Shown: positions 27,456 through 36,254 of the stretch, in pieces | Numbering within the stretch: the stretch's first letter is position 1 | How the letters are laid out: every line of letters starts with the position of its first letter | Assembly (NCBI RefSeq): GCF_000518225.1 | Contig: NZ_JADE01000007.1 | Coordinates: 62,001-126,000, forward strand | Source of the DNA: Helicobacter pametensis ATCC 51478 | GTDB lineage: Bacteria > Campylobacterota > Campylobacteria > Campylobacterales > Helicobacteraceae | DNA length: 64,000 bases | Direction: 5' to 3' | The notes under the pieces: generated by a model | Databases searched by the model: none | What the model saw: the letters and a program-made list of their open reading frames with translations, nothing else | Told to the model about the DNA's origin: nothing | Program-made: the position numbers and the translations under genes

Positions 27456-27884
27456 TCAAACCTGAATAGCAAGAAAGTTTTGCTGGGGTTTGGCATAGCC
27501 GCCATATCCATTATTTTCATGCGGCACAATACGCCTAAGAAGTGAAGTGTAAAATTCACTTACAGCATGCACACTTCTAGCATATCCATTATTGAGTTCT
27601 TTGAGTTCTTTGAGTGATGTTTTGAGTGTGCTAAGAAGATCCAAAATCTCATCTTCAAGCAATGAAGAGAGTTCTTGGTCTGGATGCTGATTTTTGAGTT
27701 GAAGCATATGAGAATCGATAAGATTTTTACTCTGCTCAAATTCTTTGATCAAAGCTTCTTTGAGCGGGAGTCTTTGAAAGATTTGTTCATTTTGAGCATT
27801 GGATAGAGATTGGATATCCAATTTTGTTATATCAATGAGTTTTGAGAGTTTGCAAATAGCTTCTTTTAAATAACTAGAAAGCAT
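27456..27884 (-). CDS. FlgN-like flagellar chaperone
   Basis: A 142-residue all-helical soluble protein, MLSSYLKEAICKLSKLIDITKLD at the start and an aromatic/Gly-rich C-terminal tail (GYGGYAKPQQN). Length, helical content and position directly before flgK and after flgM fit FlgN, the export chaperone for FlgK and FlgL. ATG 27884 follows AAGG; the upstream in-frame extension to 27950 overlaps flgM and is rejected. The assignment rests mainly on context. Confidence 0.6.
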   Translation of the reverse strand: MLSSYLKEAICKLSKLIDITKLDIQSLSNAQNEQIFQRLPLKEALIKEFEQSKNLIDSHMLQLKNQHPDQELSSLLEDEILDLLSTLKTSLKELKELNNGYARSVHAVSEFYTSLLRRIVPHENNGYGGYAKPQQNFLAIQV

Positions 27885-27939
27885 CAATTTTAACCTTATT
27901 ATAAAGAAATGCTTGCCTCTACTTGAGAGGACAAGTTTT

Positions 27940-28212
27940 CTATAGGCCAAGCAAATTAAGTGCCATTTTTTCAGATGTTTTCTTTAAATCAACCTTGTAT
28001 GATCCAGATTGGATCTGATCACGAATCTCACTAATACGATCTGAGGCGACTTTTTCTTCTTTATGAGTTTCACTTATCTTTGTATCCCCAGTCTTCTCAC
28101 TCTTGGGTCGAAGATAGAGATTTTTAAGTTCCACAGATCGCTCTAAGTTGTTTCTAATCATTTCTCCACCTTTAATTTTGATTGGGTCTATAATCGACAT
28201 TCTTTTGATCAT
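27940..28212 (-). CDS. flgM: Anti-sigma-28 factor FlgM
   Basis: Small inhibitor of FliA. The C-terminal half holds the conserved RISEIRDQIQSGSYKVDLKK followed by a family-type TSEKMALNLLG end. It has 90 residues from ATG 28212, which overlaps the upstream stop (ATGA); ATG 28200 is an alternative. Helicobacter FlgM is thought to act without secretion, which this sequence cannot test. It forms a run with a small membrane protein, the FlgN-like gene and flgK. Confidence 0.85.
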   Translation of the reverse strand: MIKRMSIIDPIKIKGGEMIRNNLERSVELKNLYLRPKSEKTGDTKISETHKEEKVASDRISEIRDQIQSGSYKVDLKKTSEKMALNLLGL

Positions 28213-28400
28213 CTTAATGATGAATTGATTGCATTTTGAAGATTTTCGATATTTGTCACATGTTGGCTCATTTGTTCTGATGAGTTTGGGGTATGGATGC
28301 CAAGTTTTGGATCATATGCAAAAACCGCCACAACAATCATCGTGAGTACAAAACAGCAAAAGCCAATGATGGGAATCACCCATGCTTTTTGACTACTCAT
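28209..28400 (-). CDS. 63-residue single-helix membrane protein upstream of flgM
   Basis: Not recognised. Residues 6-29 form one hydrophobic helix (VIPIIGFCCFVLTMIVVAVFA); the rest is a polar, Asn/Ser-rich tail of about 34 residues, probably periplasmic. AAGGA precedes ATG 28400 and the flgM ATG overlaps its stop, so the two are translationally coupled. The coupling suggests a flagellar role, but no motif gives a function. Confidence 0.65.
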   Translation of the reverse strand: MSSQKAWVIPIIGFCCFVLTMIVVAVFAYDPKLGIHTPNSSEQMSQHVTNIENLQNAINSSLR

Positions 28401-28543
28401 CGTAAATCCTTGGATTAAAGTCCCTTTCTAGACTGATTGATATAGTATCACATTGACCCAAATTTTAAATGTTTTGTAGTAAGCTTTTGACTTCAAATTG
28501 CCCTAATGGTGTGAGAATCTAGGATTTGGGATATCTAAAGAGG

Positions 28544-29731
28544 ATGAAAAAAGTTATTTTCTTGCTTATGTTGTCTCTTCAATTGTGCTTGAGTGCAGTA
28601 GGTGAGAATCGCATCTGGCAAAGGGGTTATACCTTTTTAAATTTTTTAGAGGATTATCAAATCCCTCTACGCCTTTATTACAACCTCCCCTCTGGAGATA
28701 AGGAGCTGACAGCAGAGATCAATGCTGGAGTTGAGTATCAAATCCTCAAAGATTCTGAAGGCAAGCTGGTGCAGGCTCTTATCCCTATTGATGAGGAGAT
28801 ACAGATTCATATCTATAGAGATCATTATAAATATAAAATGACCTTCACTCCCATCAAAACCTTCCAAAAAGAGCAAACTCTTGCTCTTGAGATTATGGAT
28901 TCGCCCCATCAAGATATTTTTAGGTTTTCTAAGGATTTGGCATTAGCAAATGAATTTCTCAATACCTATAAAAATAGTATCAATTTCAAGAGGGAGGTAA
29001 TCAAGGGGGATAGATTGGCGATTATTTACACAAGAAAATATCGCTTTGGTCAATTTTTTGGAACACCTTCAATTTTGGCTTCAATGGTTGAGACAAACAA
29101 AAAACAAAATTTTCTTATCTCTTATAATGGTGGGCGTTTTTATAACCTAGAGGGCAAGGAAGTTGCTGGATTTTTATTACAGATGCCTTTGGCAAAGATT
29201 TATATCACTTCTAAATTCTCAAAAGCAAGACGCCATCCTGTGCTGAAAACGATTATCAGACCTCATTTTGGTGTGGATTTTAGAGCCAAGATTGGAACCC
29301 CAGTTTATGCTGCGGGCAGTGGTCGTGTCATCAGTGCTGGGTGGAAGGGAGGATATGGGAAGGCTGTTGAGATTTTGCATGAGGGGGGATTGAGGACATT
29401 GTATGCTCATTTGAGCAAGATTGATAGAAAAATGCGTCCAGGAATTTATGTCAGGCAGGGACAGATGATCGCAAGGAGTGGGAATACAGGATTGAGTTCT
29501 GGTCCGCATTTACATTTTGGACTCTATAAAAATAATCGCCCCATCGATCCATTGGGAAGTATTAAAACAACGCGTAGTAAGTTAGAGGGCAAGAAAAAAC
29601 AAGAATTCCTTAAAAATATGCAAAGATACAAAAAACAGATTCAAGATGAGCTTGAGCAGCTAAACTCCAAAACTAGGAGCATTCAAACTCAAGGCGGAGC
29701 CGTTGAGGACACTTCTTTAGAAGATCGTTAA
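28544..29731 (+). CDS. csd3: M23 zinc endopeptidase, Csd3-like cell-shape peptidoglycan hydrolase
   Basis: Periplasmic LytM (M23) peptidase that trims peptidoglycan cross-links and stem peptides and helps set helical cell shape in H. pylori. An N-terminal signal/anchor (VIFLLMLSLQLCLSAVG) is followed by an N-terminal regulatory region (about residues 25-220) and the M23 domain with HFGVD (zinc ligands His and Asp), LYAHLSKI and HLHFG. It has 395 residues from ATG 28544; AAAGAGG abuts that ATG, so TTG 28526 is an alternative. The family name is by whole-length resemblance to Csd3, including EVAGFLL and GPHLHFGLYKNNRPI. Confidence 0.88.
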   Translation: MKKVIFLLMLSLQLCLSAVGENRIWQRGYTFLNFLEDYQIPLRLYYNLPSGDKELTAEINAGVEYQILKDSEGKLVQALIPIDEEIQIHIYRDHYKYKMTFTPIKTFQKEQTLALEIMDSPHQDIFRFSKDLALANEFLNTYKNSINFKREVIKGDRLAIIYTRKYRFGQFFGTPSILASMVETNKKQNFLISYNGGRFYNLEGKEVAGFLLQMPLAKIYITSKFSKARRHPVLKTIIRPHFGVDFRAKIGTPVYAAGSGRVISAGWKGGYGKAVEILHEGGLRTLYAHLSKIDRKMRPGIYVRQGQMIARSGNTGLSSGPHLHFGLYKNNRPIDPLGSIKTTRSKLEGKKKQEFLKNMQRYKKQIQDELEQLNSKTRSIQTQGGAVEDTSLEDR

Positions 29732-29760
29732 TCAAATAAGCCATAGCAGGGAGAAGAGTG

Positions 29761-30465
29761 ATGAAAAGATTGTTGTGTATCTTATTGTTGCCATTTTTTA
29801 TTTTTGCTTTTGATGTATCCACTCTGAAGCTGACAATTACAAATGTAGATAAAAAGAAGCAAACTTTGATTTTAAAGCCAAATGATGGAGTTTTGGTTGG
29901 TGAAACGGGGATTATTGTGCATAAAATTGGACCAGGATTGATCTCAAATCTCATCACAATCACAGATGTTTCATCAGATGCGATTCATGCAACTTATGAG
30001 CGATTTAAACTTTTGGAGCAAAAATATCTTCCCACACCGATTATGGAGCCTAGGGTGGGAGATGAAGTGATTATGAGGAGTTTTTATTCGAGAGGCTTTA
30101 TTGTTGCACCCAACCAAAAGCTTTATGAAGAGATCAAAGCACGCTTTCCAAAGATTCATTTTGTGAGTTCGGATTTGATGATTGCTGATGTGGGCGATAA
30201 AGGAATTGTTGATCCAAGCAAGAAAGGGTTTGGAGAGATTTGTCGTATTTATAGTGTTGGGGTATTGATGATTTATGCATCCAATGGTCTAAATATTTTG
30301 GATTGTCAAAGTTTTAAAGTGCTAGAAACTCAAGAGATGGAGAATCCAGATCCATCTAGCAAGCAATATCCTTTCTTTGCAAGAGTTGAAGCCAAGAGTT
30401 TTTGGGATTTTTTGAGGCGTAAAAAAGAATACTTTAGTGAATATAATAAGCTTTTGAATCAATGA
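29761..30465 (+). CDS. Exported protein of the PgbA N-terminal domain family
   Basis: A 234-residue exported protein with a signal peptide (MKRLLCILLLPFFIFAF). Its position between csd3 and a glcD-like gene matches H. pylori, where this slot is pgbA, a plasminogen-binding surface protein. The sequence looks like the PgbA N-terminal domain (LVGETGIIVHK, NQKLYEEIKARFPKIHFVSSDL) and ends without the long lysine-rich C-terminal region credited with plasminogen binding. So the domain call is fair but binding should not be assumed. ATG 29761 follows AGGGAG; GTG 29758 is an alternative. Confidence 0.75.
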   Translation: MKRLLCILLLPFFIFAFDVSTLKLTITNVDKKKQTLILKPNDGVLVGETGIIVHKIGPGLISNLITITDVSSDAIHATYERFKLLEQKYLPTPIMEPRVGDEVIMRSFYSRGFIVAPNQKLYEEIKARFPKIHFVSSDLMIADVGDKGIVDPSKKGFGEICRIYSVGVLMIYASNGLNILDCQSFKVLETQEMENPDPSSKQYPFFARVEAKSFWDFLRRKKEYFSEYNKLLNQ

Positions 30466-31820
30466 AACATTTTTCTTGTCTTGAAGAAATTGTAGGAGTT
30501 GGTGGGGTCTATTGTGATGAAGCGCATTTGTCAGTTTATGGATTTGATAGCACGCGCTTGGAGAAGCGACCAAGTTATGTTGTTTTCCCTCAAAATGAGA
30601 ATCAAATCGCACAAATTCTTAGCTATGCCAATGCCCATCTGATCCCTGTAACGCCTAGAGGTGCGGGCAGTGGTATGAGTGGGGGATGTATCAATGAGGG
30701 GATTATCTTGGCGATGCAAAAATATTTTTCTTCAATTATTCATATTGATTTGGAGAATCTTTGTGTTACTTTGCAGCCTGGTGTTATCAATGGCTATCTC
30801 AATAAGATTCTTGAGCCTCATCATTTGTTCTTTCCTCCAGATCCAGCTAGCAGTGCTTTTAGCAGTGTGGGAGGCAATATCGCAGAAAATGCTGGAGGTA
30901 TGAATGCTGTGCGTTATGGGGTGAGTAAAAATCATATCTTATCTATGCGTGTTGTGTTGGGGAGTGGAGAGATTTTGCAATTGGGACATAAAACCTATAA
31001 AGATGTGGCTGGCTATGATCTTGTGGGCTTGATGTGTGGAAGTGAGGGAACACTAGGGGTGATCACAGAGATGACTTTAAAGCTTGCTCCAAAACCCAAG
31101 CATATAACTTCGGTGTTGATTTGCTTTGATGGAATCAAGGCTTTGGCTGAGGCATCTTGTGCAATTCTTGCAAGTGGTCTTTCTCCTTATGCGATGGAAT
31201 TTTTGGATTCACTAATGGTTGCAGCTCTCAATCATAAATATCAGATCTATCCTGAGCAAGCCAAAGCTGTTTTGATCATCAAGTTGATGGCCAATCATTT
31301 AGATAGTTTGGAGCGAGATGTTTTGGAGCTCAGGGAGATTGCTGCGAGATTTTCACCTCTTTTGTTTATGCGCGCACAAAATCAAGATGAGGAAGAACGG
31401 ATATGGTTTGGTCGCAAAAATGCCTCTCAAGCAAGTAATTTTTATGGAGTAAAAAAGCTCAACGAAGACATCACAGTGCCAAGAGGCAGTGTGGCAAAGT
31501 TTTTGCATAGAGTGGAAAAAATCAGTCAGAAATATGGCCTGACTATTGCATGCTTTGGGCATATTGGAGATGGAAATATTCACACAAATGTAATGCTTAA
31601 AAATGAGAGTGAACTTGATGTAGGGAAACAGGCTGTGAGAGAACTGTTTGCTCAAGCTATTGAGATGGGAGGGACATTGAGTGGGGAACATGGGATTGGA
31701 TTGAGTAAATCATCTTTTATGCCCATGGCTTTTGGAGATTTGGAGATGAGAATTTTTAGGGAAATCAAAAAGGTCTTTGATCCAAATGGGATTTTAAATC
31801 CTCACAAAATGGGACTTTAA
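30462..31820 (+). CDS. glcD: FAD-linked glycolate/D-lactate oxidase-type protein
   Basis: FAD-binding PCMH-type oxidoreductase of the GlcD/DLD family, oxidising a 2-hydroxy acid and feeding electrons to the quinone pool or a partner subunit. It shows VTPRGAGSGMSGGC and SSVGGNIAENAGG (FAD site) and the C-terminal FGHIGDGNIHTN and GTLSGEHGIGLSK. It has 452 residues. ATG 30462 overlaps the preceding stop. No partner GlcE/GlcF gene is adjacent, so the substrate (glycolate or D-lactate) is open. Confidence 0.85.
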   Translation: MKHFSCLEEIVGVGGVYCDEAHLSVYGFDSTRLEKRPSYVVFPQNENQIAQILSYANAHLIPVTPRGAGSGMSGGCINEGIILAMQKYFSSIIHIDLENLCVTLQPGVINGYLNKILEPHHLFFPPDPASSAFSSVGGNIAENAGGMNAVRYGVSKNHILSMRVVLGSGEILQLGHKTYKDVAGYDLVGLMCGSEGTLGVITEMTLKLAPKPKHITSVLICFDGIKALAEASCAILASGLSPYAMEFLDSLMVAALNHKYQIYPEQAKAVLIIKLMANHLDSLERDVLELREIAARFSPLLFMRAQNQDEEERIWFGRKNASQASNFYGVKKLNEDITVPRGSVAKFLHRVEKISQKYGLTIACFGHIGDGNIHTNVMLKNESELDVGKQAVRELFAQAIEMGGTLSGEHGIGLSKSSFMPMAFGDLEMRIFREIKKVFDPNGILNPHKMGL

Positions 31821-31847
31821 TCCTAGAGATTATTGTAGGGCTTAGAA

Positions 31848-31876
31848 GAAGAATTTTTGAATCTTCAATATTTTTT
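31848..31876 (+). terminator. Possible rho-independent terminator after glcD
   Basis: GAAGAATT (31848-31855) and AATCTTC (31860-31866) form a short imperfect AT-rich hairpin followed after four bases by six T residues. It is weak but placed right for the end of the csd3-pgbA-glcD run, before the rplU promoter. Confidence 0.4.
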
Positions 31877-31988
31877 CCAAGCTTCTTGTGTGATTTTTGA
31901 TTTGGGGTGGTGTGAGAGAGGCATTGGAGTGTTTGAGGGTTTGTAAGATTTGAGGCTGTTTTTGATCTTATTTAAAAGATGTTTTGGG

Positions 31989-31994
31989 TATAAT
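31989..31994 (+). promoter_or_regulatory. -10 box of rplU-rpmA
   Basis: TATAAT in GGGTATAATC, 67 bases upstream of the rplU ATG, in a 240-base gap that otherwise holds only the possible glcD terminator. Confidence 0.6.
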
Positions 31995-32060
31995 CAGCCC
32001 CTTGTTTTTGCTTAGAGACAAACTAAGAAAAAGCGAAAATTTTAGATGAAGGAAGCGCGA

Positions 32061-32372
32061 ATGTATGCGATTTTTAAGAATGGAGGCAAGCAATACAAGG
32101 TCCAAGAAGGCAATATCGTTCTTCTTGATAAAATGAGCCTTGAGCCAAAGTCAAAAATTACTTTTGAAGAAGTATTGATTCTCGTTGATGGTGAAAATAG
32201 CAAGATTGGGACACCCTTTGTAAGTGGTGCAAAGATCGAGGCTGAAGTCATCAATGAGGGAAGAGCGAAGAAAGTTGTGACTTTTAAGAAAAGAAGAAGA
32301 AAAGACAGCAAAGTAAAGCGTGGTTTTAGACGAGATTTTACACGCGTGCGAATTTTAAAAATTGTAGGATAA
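32061..32372 (+). CDS. rplU: 50S ribosomal protein L21
   Basis: Large-subunit protein. ATG 32061 is chosen because GAAGGAAG lies upstream and it gives [18 protein letters not shown], the family start; a TTG/ATG reading five codons earlier is less likely. [20 protein letters not shown] near the end is the L21 basic core (KKxRRKxxRRQGHR-type). It has 103 residues. rpmA follows nine bases later. Confidence 0.96.
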   Translation: MYAIFKNGGKQYKVQEGNIVLLDKMSLEPKSKITFEEVLILVDGENSKIGTPFVSGAKIEAEVINEGRAKKVVTFKKRRRKDSKVKRGFRRDFTRVRILKIVG

Positions 32373-32381
32373 GGAGAAGAG

Positions 32382-32636
32382 ATGGCTCACAAGAAAGGTC
32401 AGGGTAGTACACAGAATAATAGAGATTCTGCTGGTCGTCGTTTAGGTGTCAAGAAATTTGGTTCTCAGTTTGTGAGAGCTGGAAATATTCTCATTCGACA
32501 AAGGGGAACGAAGGTTCATCCTGGGAATAATGTCGGAATGGGGAAAGATCATACGATTTATGCACTCATTGATGGAGTAGTAAAATTTGAACAAAAAAAT
32601 AAAGACAGAAAAAAGGTTTCTGTTTATCCTGCGTAA
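32382..32636 (+). CDS. rpmA: 50S ribosomal protein L27
   Basis: L27, which contacts the peptidyl-transferase centre. It starts [20 protein letters not shown] and contains [20 protein letters not shown] and [20 protein letters not shown]. It has 84 residues. The N-terminus begins directly with the functional AHKKG segment, without the cleaved extension known in Firmicutes. Confidence 0.97.
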   Translation: MAHKKGQGSTQNNRDSAGRRLGVKKFGSQFVRAGNILIRQRGTKVHPGNNVGMGKDHTIYALIDGVVKFEQKNKDRKKVSVYPA

Positions 32637-32639
32637 TTT

Positions 32640-33524
32640 ATGACTTATCGCTGGCCAAAGGTTTCGGAACTTTATGGGGGGGTTGGCCAACGACGGGGGT
32701 TTGATTCTAAGCTTTATTTTTTGCGTCAGGCATTGCGATTTTGGGCGAGGTCTTTCCTTGCACGCAAGCAAATTTCTCAATTTGTTGCGCAAATTAATCA
32801 AGATCACAGATTGATTGAATTCTTTCTGGTTAATCGCGGGGGGGACTATCGCATTGTTTGTATTGATTTTGCCAATCAGAATCTCTCCAGAGCCCAAAGA
32901 ATGGAACTTATCTGGGAAAATTGCCTAATTCTTTTGAAGTTTGATCACTCTATTTTTCAAAAACTAATCCAACATCAAGAAATTTTGCTTTTTTCACATG
33001 AGGATGTGCAGATTGTTTTTAAAGTGAATGGCACATTTGAAGAGGGATTTTTGGCAGTAGAGATGCAATGCAATCATCAGAGAATCTATGGTGCATCTTT
33101 TTGTATCGATCCTTCAAAGCAGGCTTTGATCATTGCTTCTATTCAGGGATTGATACAGGGAGATGAGGCACGAGAAAAGATTAAGATAATGACAAAAAAG
33201 TGTTATGGGTTAAGACCTCAAATTTGCCTTATTGAGGCTATGCGGTATATGATGGCATTTTTTGATTGTCGTATTTTATGGGGGATCTCTCAATCTGCAC
33301 AGGTGCGTTTTTCTTCACGCAAGAGAGGGTATTTTGCAGATTATGATCAGTTGTGGGATGAAGTAGGCGGTGTGAGATGTGGAGATTATTTTGATATCAC
33401 ACAAACACAGCGTAAGGAATTAGATGAGATTCCAAGTCAGAAGCGATCGATGTATAAGAAACGCTTCGCACTTTTGGATGAGATGAGAGATGCAATTGAG
33501 CGAAAATTTGATGCGATGAGGTAG
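32640..33524 (+). CDS. VirK/YbjX-like (DUF535) protein
   Basis: A 294-residue protein recognised as the VirK/YbjX (DUF535) family from its C-terminal half: GLRPQICLIEAMRYMMAF, LWGISQSAQVRF, YDQLWDEVGGV and EIPSQKRSMYKKRFALLDEM, in that order. Members are tied to virulence and resistance to antimicrobial peptides in enteric bacteria, but the biochemical function is unknown. It has no signal peptide. ATG 32640 lies three bases after the rpmA stop with no good Shine-Dalgarno, suggesting reinitiation; obg follows after three bases. Its position between rpmA and obg is unusual. Confidence 0.85.
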   Translation: MTYRWPKVSELYGGVGQRRGFDSKLYFLRQALRFWARSFLARKQISQFVAQINQDHRLIEFFLVNRGGDYRIVCIDFANQNLSRAQRMELIWENCLILLKFDHSIFQKLIQHQEILLFSHEDVQIVFKVNGTFEEGFLAVEMQCNHQRIYGASFCIDPSKQALIIASIQGLIQGDEAREKIKIMTKKCYGLRPQICLIEAMRYMMAFFDCRILWGISQSAQVRFSSRKRGYFADYDQLWDEVGGVRCGDYFDITQTQRKELDEIPSQKRSMYKKRFALLDEMRDAIERKFDAMR

Positions 33525-33527
33525 TGT

Positions 33528-34589
33528 ATGTTTGTAGATTGTGTGGATATTTTTGTTTCTTCTGGAAAGGGCGGAGCTGGAGCAGTGAGCTTTAGAAGAG
33601 AAAAATTTGTAATCCAAGGGGGACCTGATGGTGGAGATGGAGGACGAGGGGGGAGTGTATTTTTTGAGGTTGATCCCAATAGTGACACTCTATCTCGCTT
33701 CCGTGGTGCTAAGCATTACAAGGCAGAAAATGGGCGTCCTGGAGAAGGAAAAAATAAAACTGGACGAAGTGGAGAGGATCTGATCATCAAAGTACCTGCT
33801 GGGACTCAGGTATTTGATGAGGAGAGTGGAGAGCTTTTGCTAGATCTTAAAGAGGGGAGACATCTACTTTTTGAGGGGGGTAAGGGGGGTGCTGGCAATG
33901 CAAAGTTTAAAAACTCAGTCAATCAGCGTCCCACATATGCTCAACCTGGAATTCAGGGAATCAAAGCCCATCTGCGCTTGGAGCTTAAATTAATCGCTGA
34001 TGTAGGACTTGTGGGGTTTCCCAATGTGGGAAAATCAACACTCATTTCTGTATTGTCCAATGCACGCCCAGAGATTGCCAATTATGAGTTCACAACACTT
34101 GTGCCAAATTTGGGTGTTGTAGATGTTGGTGATTTTGATAGTTTTGTAATGGCTGATATTCCAGGAATTATTGATGGAGCAAGCGAGGGGCGAGGATTGG
34201 GAATTGAGTTTTTGCGTCATATTGAGAGGACAAAACTACTCTTATTTGTATTGGATCTATGTAGTTATCGATCTTTGGGTGAGCAATATGACAAATTACG
34301 CAATGAATTGAGATTGTTTTCAGATCTGCTTGCAAGCAAGCCCTTTGGGATCGCACTCAGCAAAACTGATATCGCAGTAGATTCTGCAGCACTTATGGAT
34401 CAATTCTTAAAAGAGCAAGGGTTGGATAAGGTTTTGAATCTGCATCAGGGGATCTACATTCAAGAAGGGCTAACGATAGGGTATGGTCTTCAGACTTTGG
34501 AACCTTTGTTTGTGCTGCCCATTGCTTCAGCAACACAGTTCCACACACAAGAGCTCAAGACACTTCTCTCACAGGGGCTTAAATTGTGA
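33528..34589 (+). CDS. obg: GTPase Obg/CgtA
   Basis: Essential ribosome-associated GTPase. The N-terminal glycine-rich OBG domain (residues 1-158, with [16 protein letters not shown] and [14 protein letters not shown]) precedes the G domain with G1 GFPNVGKST near 164-172, [16 protein letters not shown] (G3) and SKTD (G4). It has 353 residues and lacks the C-terminal OCT domain. The proB ATG overlaps the stop (TGATG). Confidence 0.95.
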   Translation: MFVDCVDIFVSSGKGGAGAVSFRREKFVIQGGPDGGDGGRGGSVFFEVDPNSDTLSRFRGAKHYKAENGRPGEGKNKTGRSGEDLIIKVPAGTQVFDEESGELLLDLKEGRHLLFEGGKGGAGNAKFKNSVNQRPTYAQPGIQGIKAHLRLELKLIADVGLVGFPNVGKSTLISVLSNARPEIANYEFTTLVPNLGVVDVGDFDSFVMADIPGIIDGASEGRGLGIEFLRHIERTKLLLFVLDLCSYRSLGEQYDKLRNELRLFSDLLASKPFGIALSKTDIAVDSAALMDQFLKEQGLDKVLNLHQGIYIQEGLTIGYGLQTLEPLFVLPIASATQFHTQELKTLLSQGLKL

Positions 34590-35359
34590 TGCGCAAAAGG
34601 ATTGTGATCAAGGTTGGCACTTCTAATCTAAGCAATGGAGAAGTAATTCAGGAAAAAGAAATGTGCAAGATCGTGGAGACAATTGTCCATCTTCAAGATC
34701 GTTTTGATGTGATTTTGGTTAGCTCTGGAGCTGTTGCTAGTGGATATACACAGATTGATTTGGATAAATCTATTCTTGCTCATAAGCAAGCCCTAGCAAG
34801 TATTGGTCAACCCCTTCTTCTTGAAACATATCGCAAACTTTTTTCAAAATATGGGGTTTTAGTTGCTCAGATTTTGCTTGCAGGTCATGATTTTGATTCT
34901 AGAAAAGCGACACAAAATGTGCAAGATACAATTGATGTGCTTTTGAGCAATAAAATTGTGCCAATTATCAATGAAAATGATGCGATTGCAACGACAGAAC
35001 TTGTATTTGGTGATAATGATCGATTGAGTGCACATATTGCCTATTATTTGGGTGCTGAACTTTTGGTGATCTTGAGTGATATTGATGGCTATTTTGATAA
35101 AGATCCTCATCAATGTGCTGATGCAAAACTAATCGCACATATCTCTTCTATCCCTCAAGAAAAACTTCAGGCTACCTATGATCCACATGGTCATTTTGCA
35201 ACAGGTGGGATTGTGACCAAACTGATCGCTGCTGATTTTTTGATCCAGCGTGGCAGGGCGATGTTTTTGTGTAATGGTGATAAGTTGGATCATCTTGAGA
35301 GTTTCTTGCTACAAAGAATCAAAAAAAGCGGCACTTTATTTGGAGAGTTTGATGGCTAG
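34589..35359 (+). CDS. proB: Glutamate 5-kinase
   Basis: First enzyme of proline synthesis, phosphorylating glutamate. The amino-acid kinase fold shows IKVGTSNLSNGE, LVSSGAVASGY, INENDAIAT, GDNDRLSAHIA and FATGGIVTK. It has 256 residues, without the C-terminal PUA domain of the E. coli enzyme, which is usual in this group. ATG 34589 overlaps the obg stop; GTG 34586 is an alternative. proA is not in the window. Confidence 0.93.
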   Translation: MRKRIVIKVGTSNLSNGEVIQEKEMCKIVETIVHLQDRFDVILVSSGAVASGYTQIDLDKSILAHKQALASIGQPLLLETYRKLFSKYGVLVAQILLAGHDFDSRKATQNVQDTIDVLLSNKIVPIINENDAIATTELVFGDNDRLSAHIAYYLGAELLVILSDIDGYFDKDPHQCADAKLIAHISSIPQEKLQATYDPHGHFATGGIVTKLIAADFLIQRGRAMFLCNGDKLDHLESFLLQRIKKSGTLFGEFDG

Positions 35360-36254
35360 GGTTGTGTTTTTTGGGACACCGCGCTTTGCACAAGAGGTGT
35401 TGCATATTGTTGCCTCTTCTCATGAGGTTGTATGTGTGGTTACCCAGCCTGATAAGCCATTTGGACGCAAACAAGAACTCAAAAAATCAGAGGTCAAAGA
35501 ATATGCGCTTGAGCAAGGTTTGCCTATTTTGCAACCCCAAATTCTTGATGTTTCGATTCTTAAACAGCTGGAAGTATTTCAAGCAGATTTCTTTCTTGTC
35601 GTTGCATTTGGCCAAATATTTCCAAAAAGCTTTTTGGATTTTGTGCCATGCATCAATATCCATGCATCAATCTTGCCTCATTTAAGAGGTGCTTCTCCGC
35701 TCCAAGAGATGATCTTAGAAGATCAAAAATATTTTGGTGTGACGGCGATGAGGATGGAGCAGGGATTGGATTGTGGAGATATTTTGGGAATCCAGTTTTT
35801 GGAAACACAAGTTGATCTAGGATTGCATGGTTTGTCTTCAAAGCTTGCGCAAATGGGGGGAGAGCTTGCAAGTGCCGTGCTAGATTCTTATCATTTACTA
35901 TCCCCGATTAGACAAAATCATTGCGATGCAAGCGTATGTAAGAAGATCAAAAAAGAGCAAGGTCTTGTGAGTTTTGTGAGTGCGCGTGAAATTTTTGTGA
36001 AATTTTTAGCTTTTTCCACTTGGCCTAGTATTTTTTTGGAAAATGGCTTGAAGCTTGTGCGTATCGAGTTGGTGGAAAAAGATGGGATATTTAGATCCGG
36101 AGAGATTTTGGATGTTTTAGATGATGGGGTGTTAGTGGGATGTCAGAGGGGAAAAATCAAGATTTTAGAAGTTCAGCCTCCATCTAAGATGAAAATGCTT
36201 GCTAAGGATTATTTGCATGGCAAAAGATTGAAGATAGGGGATCTTTTTTGTTGA
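35352..36254 (+). CDS. fmt: Methionyl-tRNA formyltransferase
   Basis: Formylates initiator Met-tRNA. ATG 35352 overlaps proB by eight bases and gives MARVVFFGTPRFAQEVLH; the longer frame from 35250 lies inside proB. The catalytic region INIHASILPHLRGASPLQ with the Asn-His pair and the MRMEQGLDCGDIL segment are diagnostic. It has 300 residues with a C-terminal OB-like domain. The next gene overlaps by seven bases. Confidence 0.94.
   Translation: MARVVFFGTPRFAQEVLHIVASSHEVVCVVTQPDKPFGRKQELKKSEVKEYALEQGLPILQPQILDVSILKQLEVFQADFFLVVAFGQIFPKSFLDFVPCINIHASILPHLRGASPLQEMILEDQKYFGVTAMRMEQGLDCGDILGIQFLETQVDLGLHGLSSKLAQMGGELASAVLDSYHLLSPIRQNHCDASVCKKIKKEQGLVSFVSAREIFVKFLAFSTWPSIFLENGLKLVRIELVEKDGIFRSGEILDVLDDGVLVGCQRGKIKILEVQPPSKMKMLAKDYLHGKRLKIGDLFC

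Noticed and set aside
30442-30447. TATAAT just before the glcD start
   Set aside because: It would leave a leader of under ten bases and lies in the coding sequence of the preceding gene; the overlap suggests read-through.
33880-33905. Two short G6 runs in obg
   Set aside because: They encode the conserved glycine-rich OBG loop; too short and too constrained for phase variation.
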